Shown here: positions 44,801-59,800 of the stretch, one piece after another
Layout: each line of letters begins with the position of its first letter
Numbering within the stretch: the stretch's first letter is position 1
From: Monarcha castaneiventris obscurior
Lineage: Eukaryota; Chordata; Aves; Passeriformes; Monarchidae
Assembly: GCA_026261815.1 (NCBI GenBank)
Contig: JAMPIT010000484.1
Location: forward strand, 15,226,501-15,290,500
Reading direction: 5' to 3'
Length of the DNA stretch: 64,000 bases
Notes under the pieces: generated by a model
What the model saw: only the letters and a program-made list of their open reading frames with translations
The model's database searches: none
What the model was told of the DNA's origin: nothing
Translations under genes and position numbers: made by a program

Positions 44801-47800
44801 CAAATGAGAATGAGGAAAAGTCTACTTTATTCAAGAGTGTTCTGCTTTCTCAGAAATGCACCAGTTACTTTGTTGTTTTATCACATTCGTTGCATTCTGC
44901 CCTCATACTGTGAGTGATTCTTTGAGCAGACGCTGTTATTAAACTTCATATCTCTCCATGACAAAATGTTCTTTCTGAAAATACCTAATACTTTGAAGGC
45001 AGTAGCTAAATTTACTGAAGTAATTTTATTTTTGGATCTTCCCAGGATCAGGCAATATGCACTTAATGTGTTCCATTCCATCTTTTGTGCGAGTTCAGAT
45101 GGCGTGCCAGGTATTAACTCTGGTCTTTGTCTTTCAGCTTGTTTCAGAAAAGAAAATAGATAAAAATCTGTTACCACCAAAGAAGATCATTGGAAAAAAT
45201 TCCAAGAGCCTGGTGGAGAAAAGACAAAAGGAACTGGAGATCTACCTGCAAACTCTGCTGCTCAAGTTCCCTGTTACTGCACCAAAAGTTTTGTCACACT
45301 TCCTACACTTTCATTTATATGTAAGTTATGTTTTTAGTGTCTTGAGTAGAGGCCTGAGTGTCTTTCCCTAGTTCTCTGACTTGGAGAGAATTCTGTGGAA
45401 TCTTCATTAATTCACTGCAATGGTTCTTTTTCAACATTTTGCACAATATAACAAAGCATATTTTTAAGGTTTTTGACACCACTTTTTATTGCAGTAGACA
45501 CTCTGCTGGGAAGTAGTGTGGGCAGGGACTCTTAAGAAGAGAAAATAAATGCTGGCAGGAGAGTTGGAAGCTGTGAATAAATGCGAAGCTGAATTGGTTA
45601 GGCTGAAGTCAATAATGCTGGCTCTCAAATGACCATTGCATAATGGATCCACACTCCCCTACTTAGTGGCTAATGGTTGGAGCTGTGGTTCACACTGAAA
45701 CAGTTTCCAGTAGCCCAAATGAAGAAAAATGATGCTTCTCTGTGGAAGCACAATGATGGAGTGGCCTTTGGAGAAATAGCTCCAGCAGACAGAGTGTTAC
45801 AGTAAAGGATACTTGAAGCAAGAAGCAATTACTTGATTCCATGTTCACATTGCAATTTGTTCATCTCTTGTGTATAATTAGGCTTTTTTTGCAATATGGC
45901 TTCATGTTGTAAGGGGGAGAATGAATTTCATAAAGAGGAAAATGCACTGGAGAACTGAATGGAAAGGGGCAGTAACTGCTTTGGAGTGGGATGTTTTGAG
46001 AAGGCCCTTCATGGTTTCATAGAAAAACTTCAGAAATTAGTCACAAGTGATCCATTAGGTGTTAATTAAGTTTGAGCAACAAAAGAAAACCTGGTTTAGT
46101 TATGTTACATGAACATAATGATCCTGGTGAGACTTCAGAGTCTGACTTAGATAAAAACGGTAGGAGGTTTATTCCACAGTGTTGCTATTGCCCTGCAGAT
46201 TTGAGAGAGAAGCACAGGTTTGTCACTATCAAGCCTTCTAAAATGGGTTAGAGGTTTTAAATTTGTTAAAAATATGTGACAATGTAGGGGAGAATTCTGT
46301 TCAGATGGAGGAAAACTCCCAATCACCAGTAAGTTGCATAATTTTTCTGCGCCTGCTCTGTCTTGTAAATGACGTCTGTTTCATTAAAGTTTCAGTGTTG
46401 TAACTTCCACATGGTTTTTATGCAGGCAGAAGTTCTTCCTAGCCCCTGGCTTATTTCTCAGAAAGACTATTTTTCGTTCTTGTTGTAATGTAATCTTTTT
46501 TTGCTTTTCCAAAGAACTAGCAGTATTTGGATATGAATGCTTCCCTGTTTCTATCCTGCTCTTGGATATTAAGAGCAAAGATGTTGCTTAATCTGCATTT
46601 CTTTGCTTTAGCGGGGGTCTGATTTAGTTGTAAACTCAATTGTTTTTTGCTTGGAACTTTAGAATACTTTTAAATATTTACAAAAAAAGTGTTAATTATT
46701 CAGGAGAAAAGCTAAATATTTACCACAGCAATTCTACTGGAAAAAAATGACCTTTCTGCAGAACTTTGATCTTTTAAAATATGTTCATTACCAGACAGCC
46801 CATGTACATACTGGAGCCACTCTAATCCCTGATATTGCCTCATTAATTTATGTAGGAAGGCTACAATGTTTTTTGTCTATTCTTTTTTGTAGTATTTCTA
46901 GTAAGGATTATTTAATTTTATTTCCCAGGTTAATAGAACTAAATGGAGTAGAAATACCAGCTGTAGATAGATTAAACTCACTTTGAAGCCTTTAGTTGTT
47001 CTCGGGTACAGCCTAGCAAAGAGAAACAGTTGCATGTGGCAGCAATGTAGAACTGTATTGTAACTTTGACATGGAGAAGGATTTCTGCAGTGATGTGGGG
47101 GTGCTTATTTTGTTGCACTACCTTTGTCATCTTAGAAGATTTGGTTTGTTAACTTACAGACAGAAGGTTTTGCAGGAAAAGTGTTGAGTACCCACAAACT
47201 GCTGTTCAGAGACACCTGCAAACAATGGACTTCTGTGGGTGTGATGCATTTAAGTAGTTACAGCTAAGACAGAAGTCTCTTGTAGATCTGAGAGAGGAAT
47301 AGAGTTCCTTTTTTTTTGCCTGCTAGTCACTGAACAGTCTAAGTCATAATCTTGTTCCAATTATAAATGTGGAAAAAAATTTGGCTTTGTGTCCCAGATG
47401 ACAAAAGGGATGCAGAGTAGAGTTTTCAATTAAGTCTGTGCGTGCCAGATGAGTGTAATTGGCTTATTCAAATGAGAATCAGAATTGTTTAATTTTGTTT
47501 GGAATACAGCTTTGAGCTTGTTGTTCTCAGAACTATGGTGTGGAGGCTTTGTTCGTCCTCAGTGAGTGGGGTTTCAGTTACACTAAGAATGTGCTGTTCT
47601 AAAATCCTTGCCTCATCAAATGAGCTGAGCTGTCTGCTGCAGATGTCCTGTGGATGTATTCCCTTGTTATGAATCATGAGGTATTTGTCAGCAAAGTAAA
47701 CTCATGAAATATTCATGTGGTGATGGTCCATACTATCTGTTTATACTTTGCAGCTACCTTAAAATGAGATGTTTGTCTAGGGGAAGCTTCACCCTTACAA

Positions 47801-50800
47801 ATAGTTCTATTTTGTTCTTTTTGTGGGCCTTTGAAAGGGATCTGTTGGAAATGCTCAGAACTATTTCTGGAATTGCATAGAGCATTTGTTTTTTGTGAAG
47901 AGAGGTGTGCCCAGTTGGGAAATACTTGTATTGATCTTTGTGCACCTGCAGATTTAGAAAGTTCAGATCCCTGCACTGAGAGTTTTCAGCCTTTCATCTC
48001 AGAGCTGTCAGTGCCAGGAATGGAGGTTGAGCACCTGAGTGGGTGCAGGAGGGGGAAGAGGGATGATGAGAAAAGGGGGGCTTTGCATTACTTTGCAGCA
48101 AGCATAGTAGTGTTGAAGTCCAGAAGACTACTTACTTTTTATATCTCTTTTTTTTTCTGTAGACCTGTTAATCTAAAGCTTTCTCTGTGTTAGTGATATT
48201 CTGAGGAAATGTTGAGTGCTTGAGGCATTACAACAGTCTAAATGTTAAAATTTGAAGAGCGCTACACTTACAATATTTGCTTTAAAACAGCTCTCTTTCA
48301 AGTTGGGCTGATGATGGCTAATAATACTTGCTCTAGTTGCTGCTGCCCTTTTCTGATGTGTGCAGGTTGGGATTATTTAAATGTAGTTCACTGTCTTTTG
48401 TCTTGGAAATGAAAATCATATGAAATAAAATAATTTCAAGTAATTTTTATGAAGCATTTTCAAGTTACAAAGAAATCTGTAAAACAGTCACCCCTGATTT
48501 CAGTTAAAAAAAATCGAAGTCCTCTACTGCAGCAAAGAAAGGATGCTCCACTAAAGGTACAAATTAAAAAATTATCCATACCTAAGTAGGTAAATAACAC
48601 TTGATTTAAATGGTTTATTGTTTGCAGGAGATCAATGGGATCACTGCTGCATTGGCCGAAGAGCTCTTTCACAAAGGTAAGGAACTTGCAGTATTTATCC
48701 AGGAATGCTTTCCTCTCTGTTCATGCATTCACATACCTTTGATATTTTACCTCCAGGCAATGAGAGGTCTGATCTTCCATATCAGACTCTGATACTTTTT
48801 CTCCCCCTTCTTTCTTTTTGTCTTTTCCTTGCTGCTTGCGCTTTAATTCAAGCTGCATTTTGTGAGGAGCTGTAACAGTCTTGCAGCCACTTCTGGAAAC
48901 AAGAAACTGGTGAATTTATGTTTTGAGAAGGGCCTACTGGTTTGTGTCCTTAAGGGAGAGGATATGGCAGTGGTAATCAGGAGCTTTTGCTAAGCTCTCT
49001 GTCTCAGTGTGTTTTAGTGTAACCTGTAAGGAAGCTTGGTCAGTATCAGTGAGTCCTGACAGTCTGTGTATTAAATGCAAGAGATCACTTAACATATCTA
49101 AATATTATTCTTCCAGAACTCAGGAAGCAGGAGACCTTCTGGTCAGTTAATTTGAGGGCGTGCTTTTCTGAGGCTGGCAGATGAAAATGAAATGCTCTTA
49201 CTGTAACTACAACAGCTCCAGCTGCTCCATTAGCAGCAGGAGGCATGTGAAAGGATTAATCCCTGCTATTTTTGTTTTGAAGGGCATGCAAGATGTTACT
49301 GTATAATTCCAGTTGGCCGAGGCGTGGTAGGCATGATAGGTGAAGCATGTTTCAGCCTGCCATTTCAGATTGTTCTGGCAGAAAGTTAGTTTTAGGTGAA
49401 GCCACTTCAGAGCTCATTCAGCAAATTTTGGAATGTCTTAAGGAAGCCTGTGAAGAAATCTTTGCTGGCTTTGTAGTGCCTGCAGTCTCACTGATACGAG
49501 AATTGTTGATGTATCACTGACTGCTCTGTATTAGTGTAACCTTCCAGTAATGTAAGTGCAGCTGGACTCTTGGACTTGCTCCCACTGAAGCTGAAGGGAA
49601 TTTTACTCCTCGGAGCATTTCTGAGAACTCTGCTTATCACAAGAGCTGATGCTTTCTTGTCCGTGAAGTCAAATTGGTGTCCCTAAAAGGAAGAAAGGAA
49701 AGATTCATTCCATGTGTGTGTGTTCCAGCTGCTGTAGCCCACATTGAGCTTGTGCTGCCTTCAGAGAGGCTTTTGTATGCTGCTTCCTACTGTTCCAAGA
49801 ATTAAATTGGATTGTAAAATTATAATTAGATAAGGCATTTTCTGTTCTGGGTGTTTGCTTTGGTATTAGAGTGCAGAAAATCCCCATACTCTCCATAAAA
49901 CACATTTACTACAATTCTGCATTTCGGCAGCATAGCAAAAGATCTGAGGGCTGTATTTCAGATAGCAGGTGCTGTGGTTTCTGAATAGGAAAAACCCTAA
50001 CTGCTATAAACTTAGAGATATCTCAGAAAAAGTTTCATAACTCTTACGTTATGTAAATGAACTTTGATTCCAATCCTGTTAGGACTGAGGGAACTTTGCC
50101 ATTAGTTGCATTAGGAACTTCAGGCCTGTATGATGAGTACCCACTTGAATACCTGAATTATTCTGATGTTAAAAAAAAATATATATATTCTTTTGCTACC
50201 TCAATTTTCAACTTAGATATAGGTGACCAACATGTATCATTACATTTTCCATGTACCATTTATTCCTGTGTAACCCTTGCAGCATTGTGTTTGATCCCAA
50301 GCTACTCTGTTTTTCAGGAGAGCAGCTCTTGATGGCTGGAGAAGTCTTCACCATCAGGCCCCTGCAGTTGTACGCTGTCACCCAGCAGCTGCTGCAGGGC
50401 AAACCTACCTGTGCTAATGGAGATGCCAAAACTGATCTGGGGCATATTCTGGATTTCACTTGTAGACTCAAGTATCTAAAGGTGAGGTTAATGTTAAATA
50501 GGTGTTTATGCTGCCAACCTTCAATCCAAGTTGTTCTCTAGGCAAGGTGTTTGCTGTGTGATGTGGTCTTTTCAGTAGTGCCCTCTGTATAGCTGCAGCC
50601 ATGGAATCTTGCTGGGTGCCAGTAGGGATAAAGAAATAAATATTGACTTCTTCAACCTTGCTTTCTTTGCAGGCACTATTGGTAGGCCAATGTATATGTA
50701 TACGTGTGCATCTATAGAAATCTTATCCCCTTTCTCACCTGCAGTCTGACTGCATCTGAAAGTTAAAAATAAAACCCTAAAAAGTGCCTCAGTTTCATAG

Positions 50801-53800
50801 ACAGTCCTGAATTTCCAGCTAAAATGCCATTTCAGATTAAATGTAAAATGGCCTCAGAACAGATCATTTTTGTCAGGAGCCAGTTTGACTTTTTTTTTTC
50901 CTACCAAATAAGCGAATTAGGCTTCCCCTGAGTGATTTTTTTAACACTGCTTGCTATGACTCAAAAACTCATTTTAGCCCCTTTATTGCATGGGGAGCTG
51001 CCTTTTAAGTGTGTCATCTGTTCAAAGCTGAAATCAAATGGTGGATCAGAGGAAGCAAAACCACAGCTGTGCTGGTGTTCCTGTGGCTCTTCAGTTGCCT
51101 TTGTCATCCTCTGTCTGTATAGAATCTTCTGAAGGGAGGATTTTCTGGCTGGAGAAGAGCTTATTGTTTAGAAAAATTGCCATCTGCAGAATTTCTAGGC
51201 CTTCGGAATGCTTGAGAGTGGGCACATTCAGAGCTTGTAAGATACATAAAACCAAAGTAAAACCTTAGAGTTTTCTCCCAAGATTATATTCACAGCAAAC
51301 ATAAATGAAACCACCTGGCTTTTATGCTGCTGACATGCTCTGAGGCCAGAATGCTATGACCATATGGAAATACCAGATGCATTTTTATTGATGTGTATCA
51401 GTGTAATGTTTGTTTTCTTCAAACCCATCTTGTTAATGACTTGAACTTCATCCCTCATAGTGGAATTAAAGACAGTGCTGGCTTGGAGGGTTCACACATT
51501 TCAAGGAAGTTGTTTTCAGTGATTGTAACTCTGCATTTTCAGCTGAGAATGAAGCCTTGGTCAGCCTTGTTTGTGGTGTTGCTTTTTGCATGCCACGTGT
51601 GCTACAGAATGCAAGCACAAGGTGGCACTTCAAGTTCAGTGCACTTAGCTGGAGCAACTAGGATTTGTTTTCCTGAAGAGTTAATCTGCAAGGGTCATGA
51701 ATCATTCCATATTTGAAAAATCACTTGGAACTTTGCCTGTCGTTCCGAGCTACTGCCCTTGGGCCATTGCCTGTGTAAGACTGGAATGTGAACAAGTTGC
51801 ATTGTGTGCACTGACTCAGTTCTTTAATGTCTCAAATGCCAGGTCACTGGAACAGGGGGACCTTTTGGAACCAGTAACATTCAGGAGCATCTCTTGCCTT
51901 TTGATCTGTCTATTTTCAAATCGCTTCATCAAATAGAGGTAGGACTGAGATACTGCTCATAAATTCATAGATGCTCTGCAAATGCCAGGCCTGCTGCATA
52001 TATCTCAGGAATGGTGATTCTCTGCTTTGATTTGCTGCTAGAATTGGGGAGTGCAGAGTTTAGAAGGACTGTTTTATTTGTGAAACAATTTTTTTTCACA
52101 AGTTTTGGGAATAAGGACACAAGGTTTAAATTATTAGAAGAACTTGCACTGTGTGTGTTTCCAAAGAAAGCAATTTCCAGTATTTACACAAAAGCTATAC
52201 CTGAGTGCCTTTCCACTGCCTTGAAGAACTAAGAAGTGGTTATAGTCAGATCCCTTATTACAAAGTGCTTTTTATTTGGAGGAAAAAAAGTACATCAAGT
52301 ATTTGTGAAAATGTCCTAACATTAAATTTGTTTGTGAAAGTACACTTTTGGGTGTAGTGCTGCTTGCTTAATAATTAGCAGGTTTTTTTTCACTGTTCTG
52401 CTTTCAGTGTGAATACCAGGGTTTCTAGCAGTTTTCAATGAGTATTTTTTGAAATACTTTTTTGACCACTTCAGGTCTTTCCAGAGAGAGAATATCCAAT
52501 TTTGTCACACAGTCTGTATGTACTCTGTCCACTTTTGGTGGATGCTGCACCTTTTCCAGTACATGAAGGTGCTATCATCTCATTGATATGAGACAGTTAC
52601 TGGTTAAGAACTGAAGTGACTCTCTGCAGAGAAAGATGTGGACAGACACTGTAGCAGATTTTCAGTAATGTTGCTTCAAACTGAGCTACAGAAAAAGAGA
52701 CTTCGTAATCTTAAACTTAGTCTGTGTAATTAGCTGATTAGTGGGTTAAATTCTTAGATTGGTATCCTCACTTTCTAAGCATTTCTTTTTTCTTATGATA
52801 AAAAGGACATGTGATACCCAAATGAATGTGTTTGCAGGTTGAGTTGTAGCTTGAGATGATACCTCTCTTTTTGGTAACAGTAAAAATGCTGTGACCTGTT
52901 AAATCAACTGGATACTTTCACCTTGAATATGTGGGACAGGTGGAAAGTCAGTGGAGAAGCTTTGTTCAAATATATGTTTGAATTTCACTCTTCTGTAGTT
53001 ATGCCTCTGATTTCTTGCTTTAACTTTACCAAGTGTCAGTATCTCTGACCTGATAATCTCACAAGATTTTAAGGGAGTGCTGTAACTACTTTGCAAATGG
53101 ATGTAGAATCTGCTGTTGAAGCTTTTAGCTGCCTCTTTCATGTCTCATTTGTCTGTCCTAACATTTCTGACTTTGTAATGTGATTTTTTTTAAAAACAGA
53201 TCAGTCATTGTGGGGGAAAGCTTATCAAAGGGCTGACTTCATCAAAACATGCTCTGGCCACACTGAGTGTTCGATTTTCAGCAACATCAATGAAGGTAAG
53301 AGCAAGTTCCTGCTTCTGGTGAGTGTTCAAAGCACATGCAAAACCAGCATGCACAATGGGGAAATATCCATTTGGAGTCCATGTAGCTTTCTGTACTGCC
53401 TCTTGCAGCTTCTGGTTTTAAAGCCATGAAGCTGTAAGGGTTTACTAACCTTACAGAATGTTAACTGAAAGAAGTGTTTGGATGTGTCCCTTCACAGGGA
53501 CACTTTTGATGCTTGATTACATGAGCTTTTTGGGATGGTTTCCAAAACCATTAGCTTTCCCTGAAGATGTAAGCCCAGTATTGGTGTGCTTCTCTTAAAC
53601 AGGAAATCCTGGTGCCTGAGGCCTCTGAGTTTGATCAGTGGGAGCCAGAGGATGCACTGGACAATTCAAGTTGTCCAGTGACAGCAATTATCCCAACCTG
53701 GAGAACTTTAACAACTTTGGATATGAGTCACAATAGCATCTCTGAAATTGATGATTCAGTGGTAAGAAATATTTTTCATTTGTGGAAAAAGGTATGATTT

Positions 53801-56800
53801 ATTTGTGGCACATAATGCACAGCAGGGATTTTGCATTTGCTCTATTGCTTGTTCTGAAGAATTTCCAGTTGCACTTTGTTGGTTAGCTACCCAAGCTAAT
53901 GCTGAGGGGATTTGTTCTATAAGAACTTTATTTCCTTTGCTAAAGGAGAATAGTTTTGTTATTTTGTGTTCTGTAGGCAACAGTTCCATGAATCCTCACT
54001 TTTTGAAACATGCTTTTACTGTTTGCCTCAGCCTTAGGCCACTTAGCAATTTTTTTTTTAAAGAAAAATCACCTCATAGGCTTAACTTTGGAGTTGTTAT
54101 CAAGGCTGAAGCTTCCTGCATATTTAAAAACCTGTGACTTGCTGGCAGCTTTCTTGACATCAAAACATTATGAAGAGCATGAAAACAAAATTTGGAGTAT
54201 TTTGCCAGTGCTTCCGAATTTTGCTTTGTAAATCAGTTATTAAGAAAAAAATGAACATTCATCACAAGAACATGGTAAAATATGAATATAGCTTTTTACT
54301 TGAGCTACTCTTGTGAAGCAGGAAATAGCCATATGTGTAGCTCAACCAGACATCATAGAATTGGAGCATAATTATCTTGTTCATGTTTTTTTGTGATTAG
54401 ATTTAAGATGCTTTGGGTCTGTGTCCAGGTCTTAACTATAAGGTAAATCAATGCTGAGATTACAACCGAAATAAAGCAGATGCAAAACACTGATGTCATA
54501 ATTTAGAATCAAGTTCAAGGTTTGAGACCTCCACAAGTAAAAGGCTTTCAGAGTTAAAGTGCATTTTCTGCAGGTTTGTGTGACCTTGTAGTTCTTGGCT
54601 GGTGTAATCAGAACATGGAAACAAATCACTCAACTTACTCTGGGTCTTGGTACTACTGTCTTTATCCAGGTTTGTGTGTAACATAAATCTCCTGGTTTAT
54701 CTGTTTGATAAGACCAAGTCACCACTAGTGAGTTTGATCTATAATTAGTGGGGATAAACTAGGATAAATTATTTGTCTTCACTAAGAAACCAGGTTTCAG
54801 ATTGAAACTTAACAGCACCTCTGAGAGTAACCTGGATTTCTTAAGAGCAGGAGTCAGCTCTTTTTTGCACCACGTCACACAGAATGTTTCCTTAATGCCA
54901 AAAGCTGGGAAGAGAGACTGTGCTGGATAACATCTTTCCATTGCTTTTGTTGGTCAGCAGATATTGAAGAAGTGTGACCTGACTTAAAACTCAAGTGCGT
55001 TTAACACGTGTATTTTTTTTCCCCTTCTAGAAATTAATTCCAAAGATTGAGTTCCTGGATTTGAGTCACAATGGGGTGTCTCTGGTAGAAAATTTACAGG
55101 TATGTGATGCATTTTAAGGTGATTTTTTAACCCAACTGCCTAAGACCTTAAAACACAGATTTTCATGCTTCAGAATTTTGTTGCTCATCTAAATGGAGAA
55201 TAGTTTAAGCCCAAATAGCTGCTTCTTTGTAACATCAAGTACTCTTTTAATGCTGTATTTCTTAACTGCTCCTGGATATTTTAATTTCTTTGCCAATGTT
55301 GATATAAAACATTTAGTTTTTAACTAAATTTGTTCACTGCCAGCTGTATGTGTGGGTTGGTGAAAATGCAGTGGAGGAAATTCCATTTCTACAAGCTTTA
55401 ACCTTTATAATGAACAGTTTCATGTCATGTCTTTCATGCTACGTAGTGTCCAGCATGAAAACACTGTTGCACAATAAAATGAGCCAGGCATAAGATAGCA
55501 TTTTTGGTATTCAGTTTTAATTGGTGTATGACATGAATTTTCTGTGCTGTTGTAGCATCTGTACAACCTTGTTCACCTGGACTTATCCTACAACAAACTT
55601 ACATCACTAGAAGGTGTTCACACAAAACTGGGAAACATCAAAACTCTGAATTTAGCAGGAAATCAGCTGGAAAGGCTGTGTGGTCTTAACAAACTGTACT
55701 CATTAGTCAACTTGGATCTGAGCAACAACAAAATAGAGCAGGTAACTGTGACTTTTGGTGTCAAATTGTGTGTTAGATCACAAGCCGTTTCTTTTAGTGG
55801 ATCAAACTGCAAATAAAAGTGGCTGTAGTGGTTTTTCTTGGTTGTATGTGTGTTATCCATGCAAGAAGTGCTCAGTCTGTGTGCTCATTTTCATTTTGCT
55901 AGTTGGTATTCATGCTTTTATTCAAATACTTTCAGATTGAAGAAGTAAAAAATATCGGCAGCCTGCCATGCTTGGAAAAGGTGGTGTTGTCCAGCAATCC
56001 ACTGAGCATCATCCCTGATTATCGGACCAAAGTACTTGCTCAGTTTGGGGACAGGGCCTCAGAGGTGAGCCCCAGTGCTGCTCTTCTAATCCTCTTTTTA
56101 GCCTGGTGAGGAAAGTGGTGCAAATGTTCTAAAAACCTCCTGGGTTTTTAGTGCGTATTGGAGAAGGTGTTTAGAGAATGAAACCTTATTAATGTTACTC
56201 AACTGTGCTCCTGGATCGCAGTGAGGTTTTACCCTGCCCTCATTGGGTGTTAATATTGAAACACTGTTGTGCTAGAAGGGTGTTAAATTTACCGAATGTT
56301 CCTGAGTTAGCATTAAATCGATGTTAGCTCAAGGTCTAATGTGGTAATTGTTTTTGTGTAATGGTTACAAAGATGCACGTGGTTTGCATTGAGCTACGGT
56401 AATTTTTGATTATGCCATTAATAAAAATTGCAGAATGCCTTGTTTTCAATACTTTTAGATGTTTTAACTTTTTTTTAGGTTTGTTTGGATAACATTGTTA
56501 CCACAGAAAAGGAACTAGACACAGTGGAAGTGCTAAAAGCTATTCAAAAAGCAAAGGAGGTGAAATACAAACTGAGCAGCTCTGATAAAAAGGTGAGTCT
56601 GGTGCTGTGAGAGAAGTAGAATGTGCTGCATACAAAAGCTTACAAAATTGCTTCTACAAGTTAGATGTAAGCAGAATGCACTAAATTTTCCTTAGCATTA
56701 AAATGTTTATGCTTTCTTTGTGTTTTAATGTAGTGTGAACTTTTAATATTGCCTCTTTTTCCTATGTAGTTTTCAATGCAGTTTTGGTAGTTATCTGACC

Positions 56801-59800
56801 TTCCTTTTTTGGGCTGGCTTGGGAGAGAGGAAGTGGGAGGAAAAGATAAAATGGCTTAATGGTGTACACAATGAATTTGCAGTCGACCTTAACAGCCATA
56901 TTTTGTATCTTTTACAAGTATTGCAGAGCTGTGATTTTACTGCTTGCGTTGCAGAGTACTGAAATTACTTCCCCAAACTTTCTTCCTGTGGGTATTCAGC
57001 AGTGGGAGAGAATCAGAAATCTGAGTTCTCCCTGCCTTCTCTCGTACCTGGCTGTGTGCTGTGGAGTTGGTTAGTCTTGGTTTGGAAATAAACTTAGGGA
57101 CAGAACTTGTTCTGTCCCTACAGTGTAGAAATCCTGTTTTCATTCTTTTGACTTGTGAAACTGCCAATTCTGTCAATACAGTGATTAGTCAGTGATCAGA
57201 ATGACTTCTCTAATCTTCTAATTCTTCTCAGTGGAATTCCACTTAATGTGAAAATTGAAACTTAGAGGAGGTGATGACCACCCCCCCCAAAAAAAAAAAA
57301 AAAAAAAAGCTGGCACTAACTTTCCTTTGACTCAAATTGAGAAAGCTTGTGTAGACTTACTTTAGTTCAGGATCTCATGTGTCCTGTGTATTTAGGTTTT
57401 TTCTTTAATTGCTGCGTACTTTCTTTATTAGATCAGTGAGGACTCCAGGCTCACTGCTGCCAGCTCCAAATCAAACTGTTCTTCTCTTACTGTTCGTCCT
57501 TCCTCTCCCTCTCTGCCTCGTCCTGTCAGCTCCAGCCAAGGTAATCATGTATGTATCGTGCTGCTGGGCTGAGCCTCTTGGTTCTGCTTTTCTAAGCTGC
57601 ATTGATATACATGAATATTATGTGCATGGATATAGGGCTTTAAAGACAAGCCCGAAGACCTGGTAGAATTGGCTTTGAAAGTGAAATTTGTATGGAATGT
57701 GACTCAGCAAAGCTGACCTGTAGTTCCCAGTAGTGTTAAATACCTGGAGTGAGAGTTTGGGTACAGGACTTTTTACTGCATCATCCTACAGAGGACTAAA
57801 TACCATTTCCAGGCTTAGAGTCATGCCTTAATGGAAAGCTGTGACATACAGAGATGGATTTTAAAATTGCTTCTCTACCCGTTCTTGGTCTGCGAAATGT
57901 GAGCTCAAGCAGCAAATGTTCCATCAGTGCTTTTTGTGAGAGCTGCATTTCTGTCACACCAGGGGGAAGATAGAGAAAGGAGATGAGTAAAAGACCCTTG
58001 TGGGATTGGTGTTGTGGCTGAGGTTGTGATTTCAGCACATCTGTTGTGCTCTACAGTACCTGCTGACACACCTCAAGTTTTTTTACTGCATGTTTCAAAT
58101 GAATGTGCCAGTTGCATTAGGAACTTGGAAGAATAACTCAACTTTCCTCTTTAGCCCATAGGACTGACTTAAGTCAATATTCACTTATGACTGAGAAAGA
58201 GATAAAAATATTTTCTGGTTTTGGCTTTTGTCTGATTGAAAAGTGCAGTAGAATATGCATGGTGAGAGAAGACTTTGTACCCATTTAAAAGGGCAGGGAT
58301 TATGTTATCAATTACTTGGGACAGCTTCCTCTTACCATTGATCAGTGGATTGGTGGATAAGGGAGAGAAACATCCCTGAGGAGCTTGGTCTGAAAAAAGT
58401 CCATTGCTGTGACTTCTGAAGAATCAGCAGAGGTTTCATAGTTCACTCTAGAAAAGTGAAACTCTTCTGACAGCATTTGATTAAGGGACAGATGCCTTGA
58501 TACAGATTTAGTTGCTATTTATGTACTTTGTAGCCCTTCTAGATAATTTTTCATCTGCAGAAGAAATGCCAGTTTTTCCAAAATCAAGTCAATGCTTGCT
58601 TTAAAGTATTAAGCACTTAGCAAACTGTCTCAGTCCTGTAACTGTATAACAACCTGCAGTTTTATACAGGACTTGCTGTAAAAATGCATGTCAGCAACCC
58701 CTGGGACTGTTTAAAGTATTTATCAATAGGTTTTTTCTACTACAGAAAATGTTTAGGAGCAAACAAGTCTTGGGAGAAAAGAAAATACAGATCTTTCTGA
58801 AGGATTTAGGAGTTCTATAGAGTGGTATAAGATTCAAGGTTTATTTACTGTAGTCCTTTTCCATAAGATTCCTTCAGTAGAATATTTGGGAAGGCTTTTA
58901 TAAATAATGGAAAAATGAGGACTGTGCAGGCTGTTTCTCAGCTTCAACAATAAAAATTGATTATATGTTACATATCTAACTATTAAGTGGTGTTTTCAAA
59001 ATACCAGTTTTGAGAAATCTACTTTAAAAAAATGGAAATATGCTAGGCAATTAGTTTTACTGTTAGACCTTAAGTCATGAATAATGGAATTAATTTCCTG
59101 ATATGCTATTTCTATGAATTGTTTTCTCTGCATTTTCTAGACACCATCTGTTTCCGTAACATATTATTCATACTAAATGTCATTGGGAAATGGCTTATGG
59201 AAAAAGATTAAATATTTATATAGGAAACAGAAAATCAAAAATAATGCTGTCATGTTCTGGTTTTCCTGTCAATTTGAGTTTCCTTCTTGCTAACACAGTA
59301 TTTTGTTCAAGTAATAAATACCTCTTGTGCTTCCTCTGACCATGAGATGTCTTGGTGCAATCTGCTGAACTTTACCATCAGGTCCCAAAAGATACATGCA
59401 GGAGTTTTTATGCTCAATCTAGAAACACATCCACACTGTAATTTTGTTGATTATTTACATATTTAAGTACTTGAGCTGGCTCATTGGCAATACTGAAAAT
59501 TGGTTTGCTCTGTTGTGTCAGTTCAGTGCTGTGAATACCAAACTGGCAAAAAGTCAAACATCCTTGAGAATGTTGGCTTGTATTCACTCATGATAAGTTT
59601 GTACTGATGATTCAGCTTTGAACCCTTGAGAAAGGTTCCAAATAAGGTGAGATAATATCTGAAGTGGCATTTGAGAGACCAGAGCTTCTCAGTCTGGTTG
59701 AAGGTTGTACACAGATATTACAGATGTTGTTCACTTAAAGCTTGTAGAAATTTGGGAGTGTGCTACAAAGTTCATGAAGAATGCTCTGCCAGTCTAGCAG

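Noticed and set aside
57289..57308. A20 run as the tail of a processed pseudogene
   Set aside because: No coding remnant or target-site duplication precedes it. It is a C8-A20 simple repeat.
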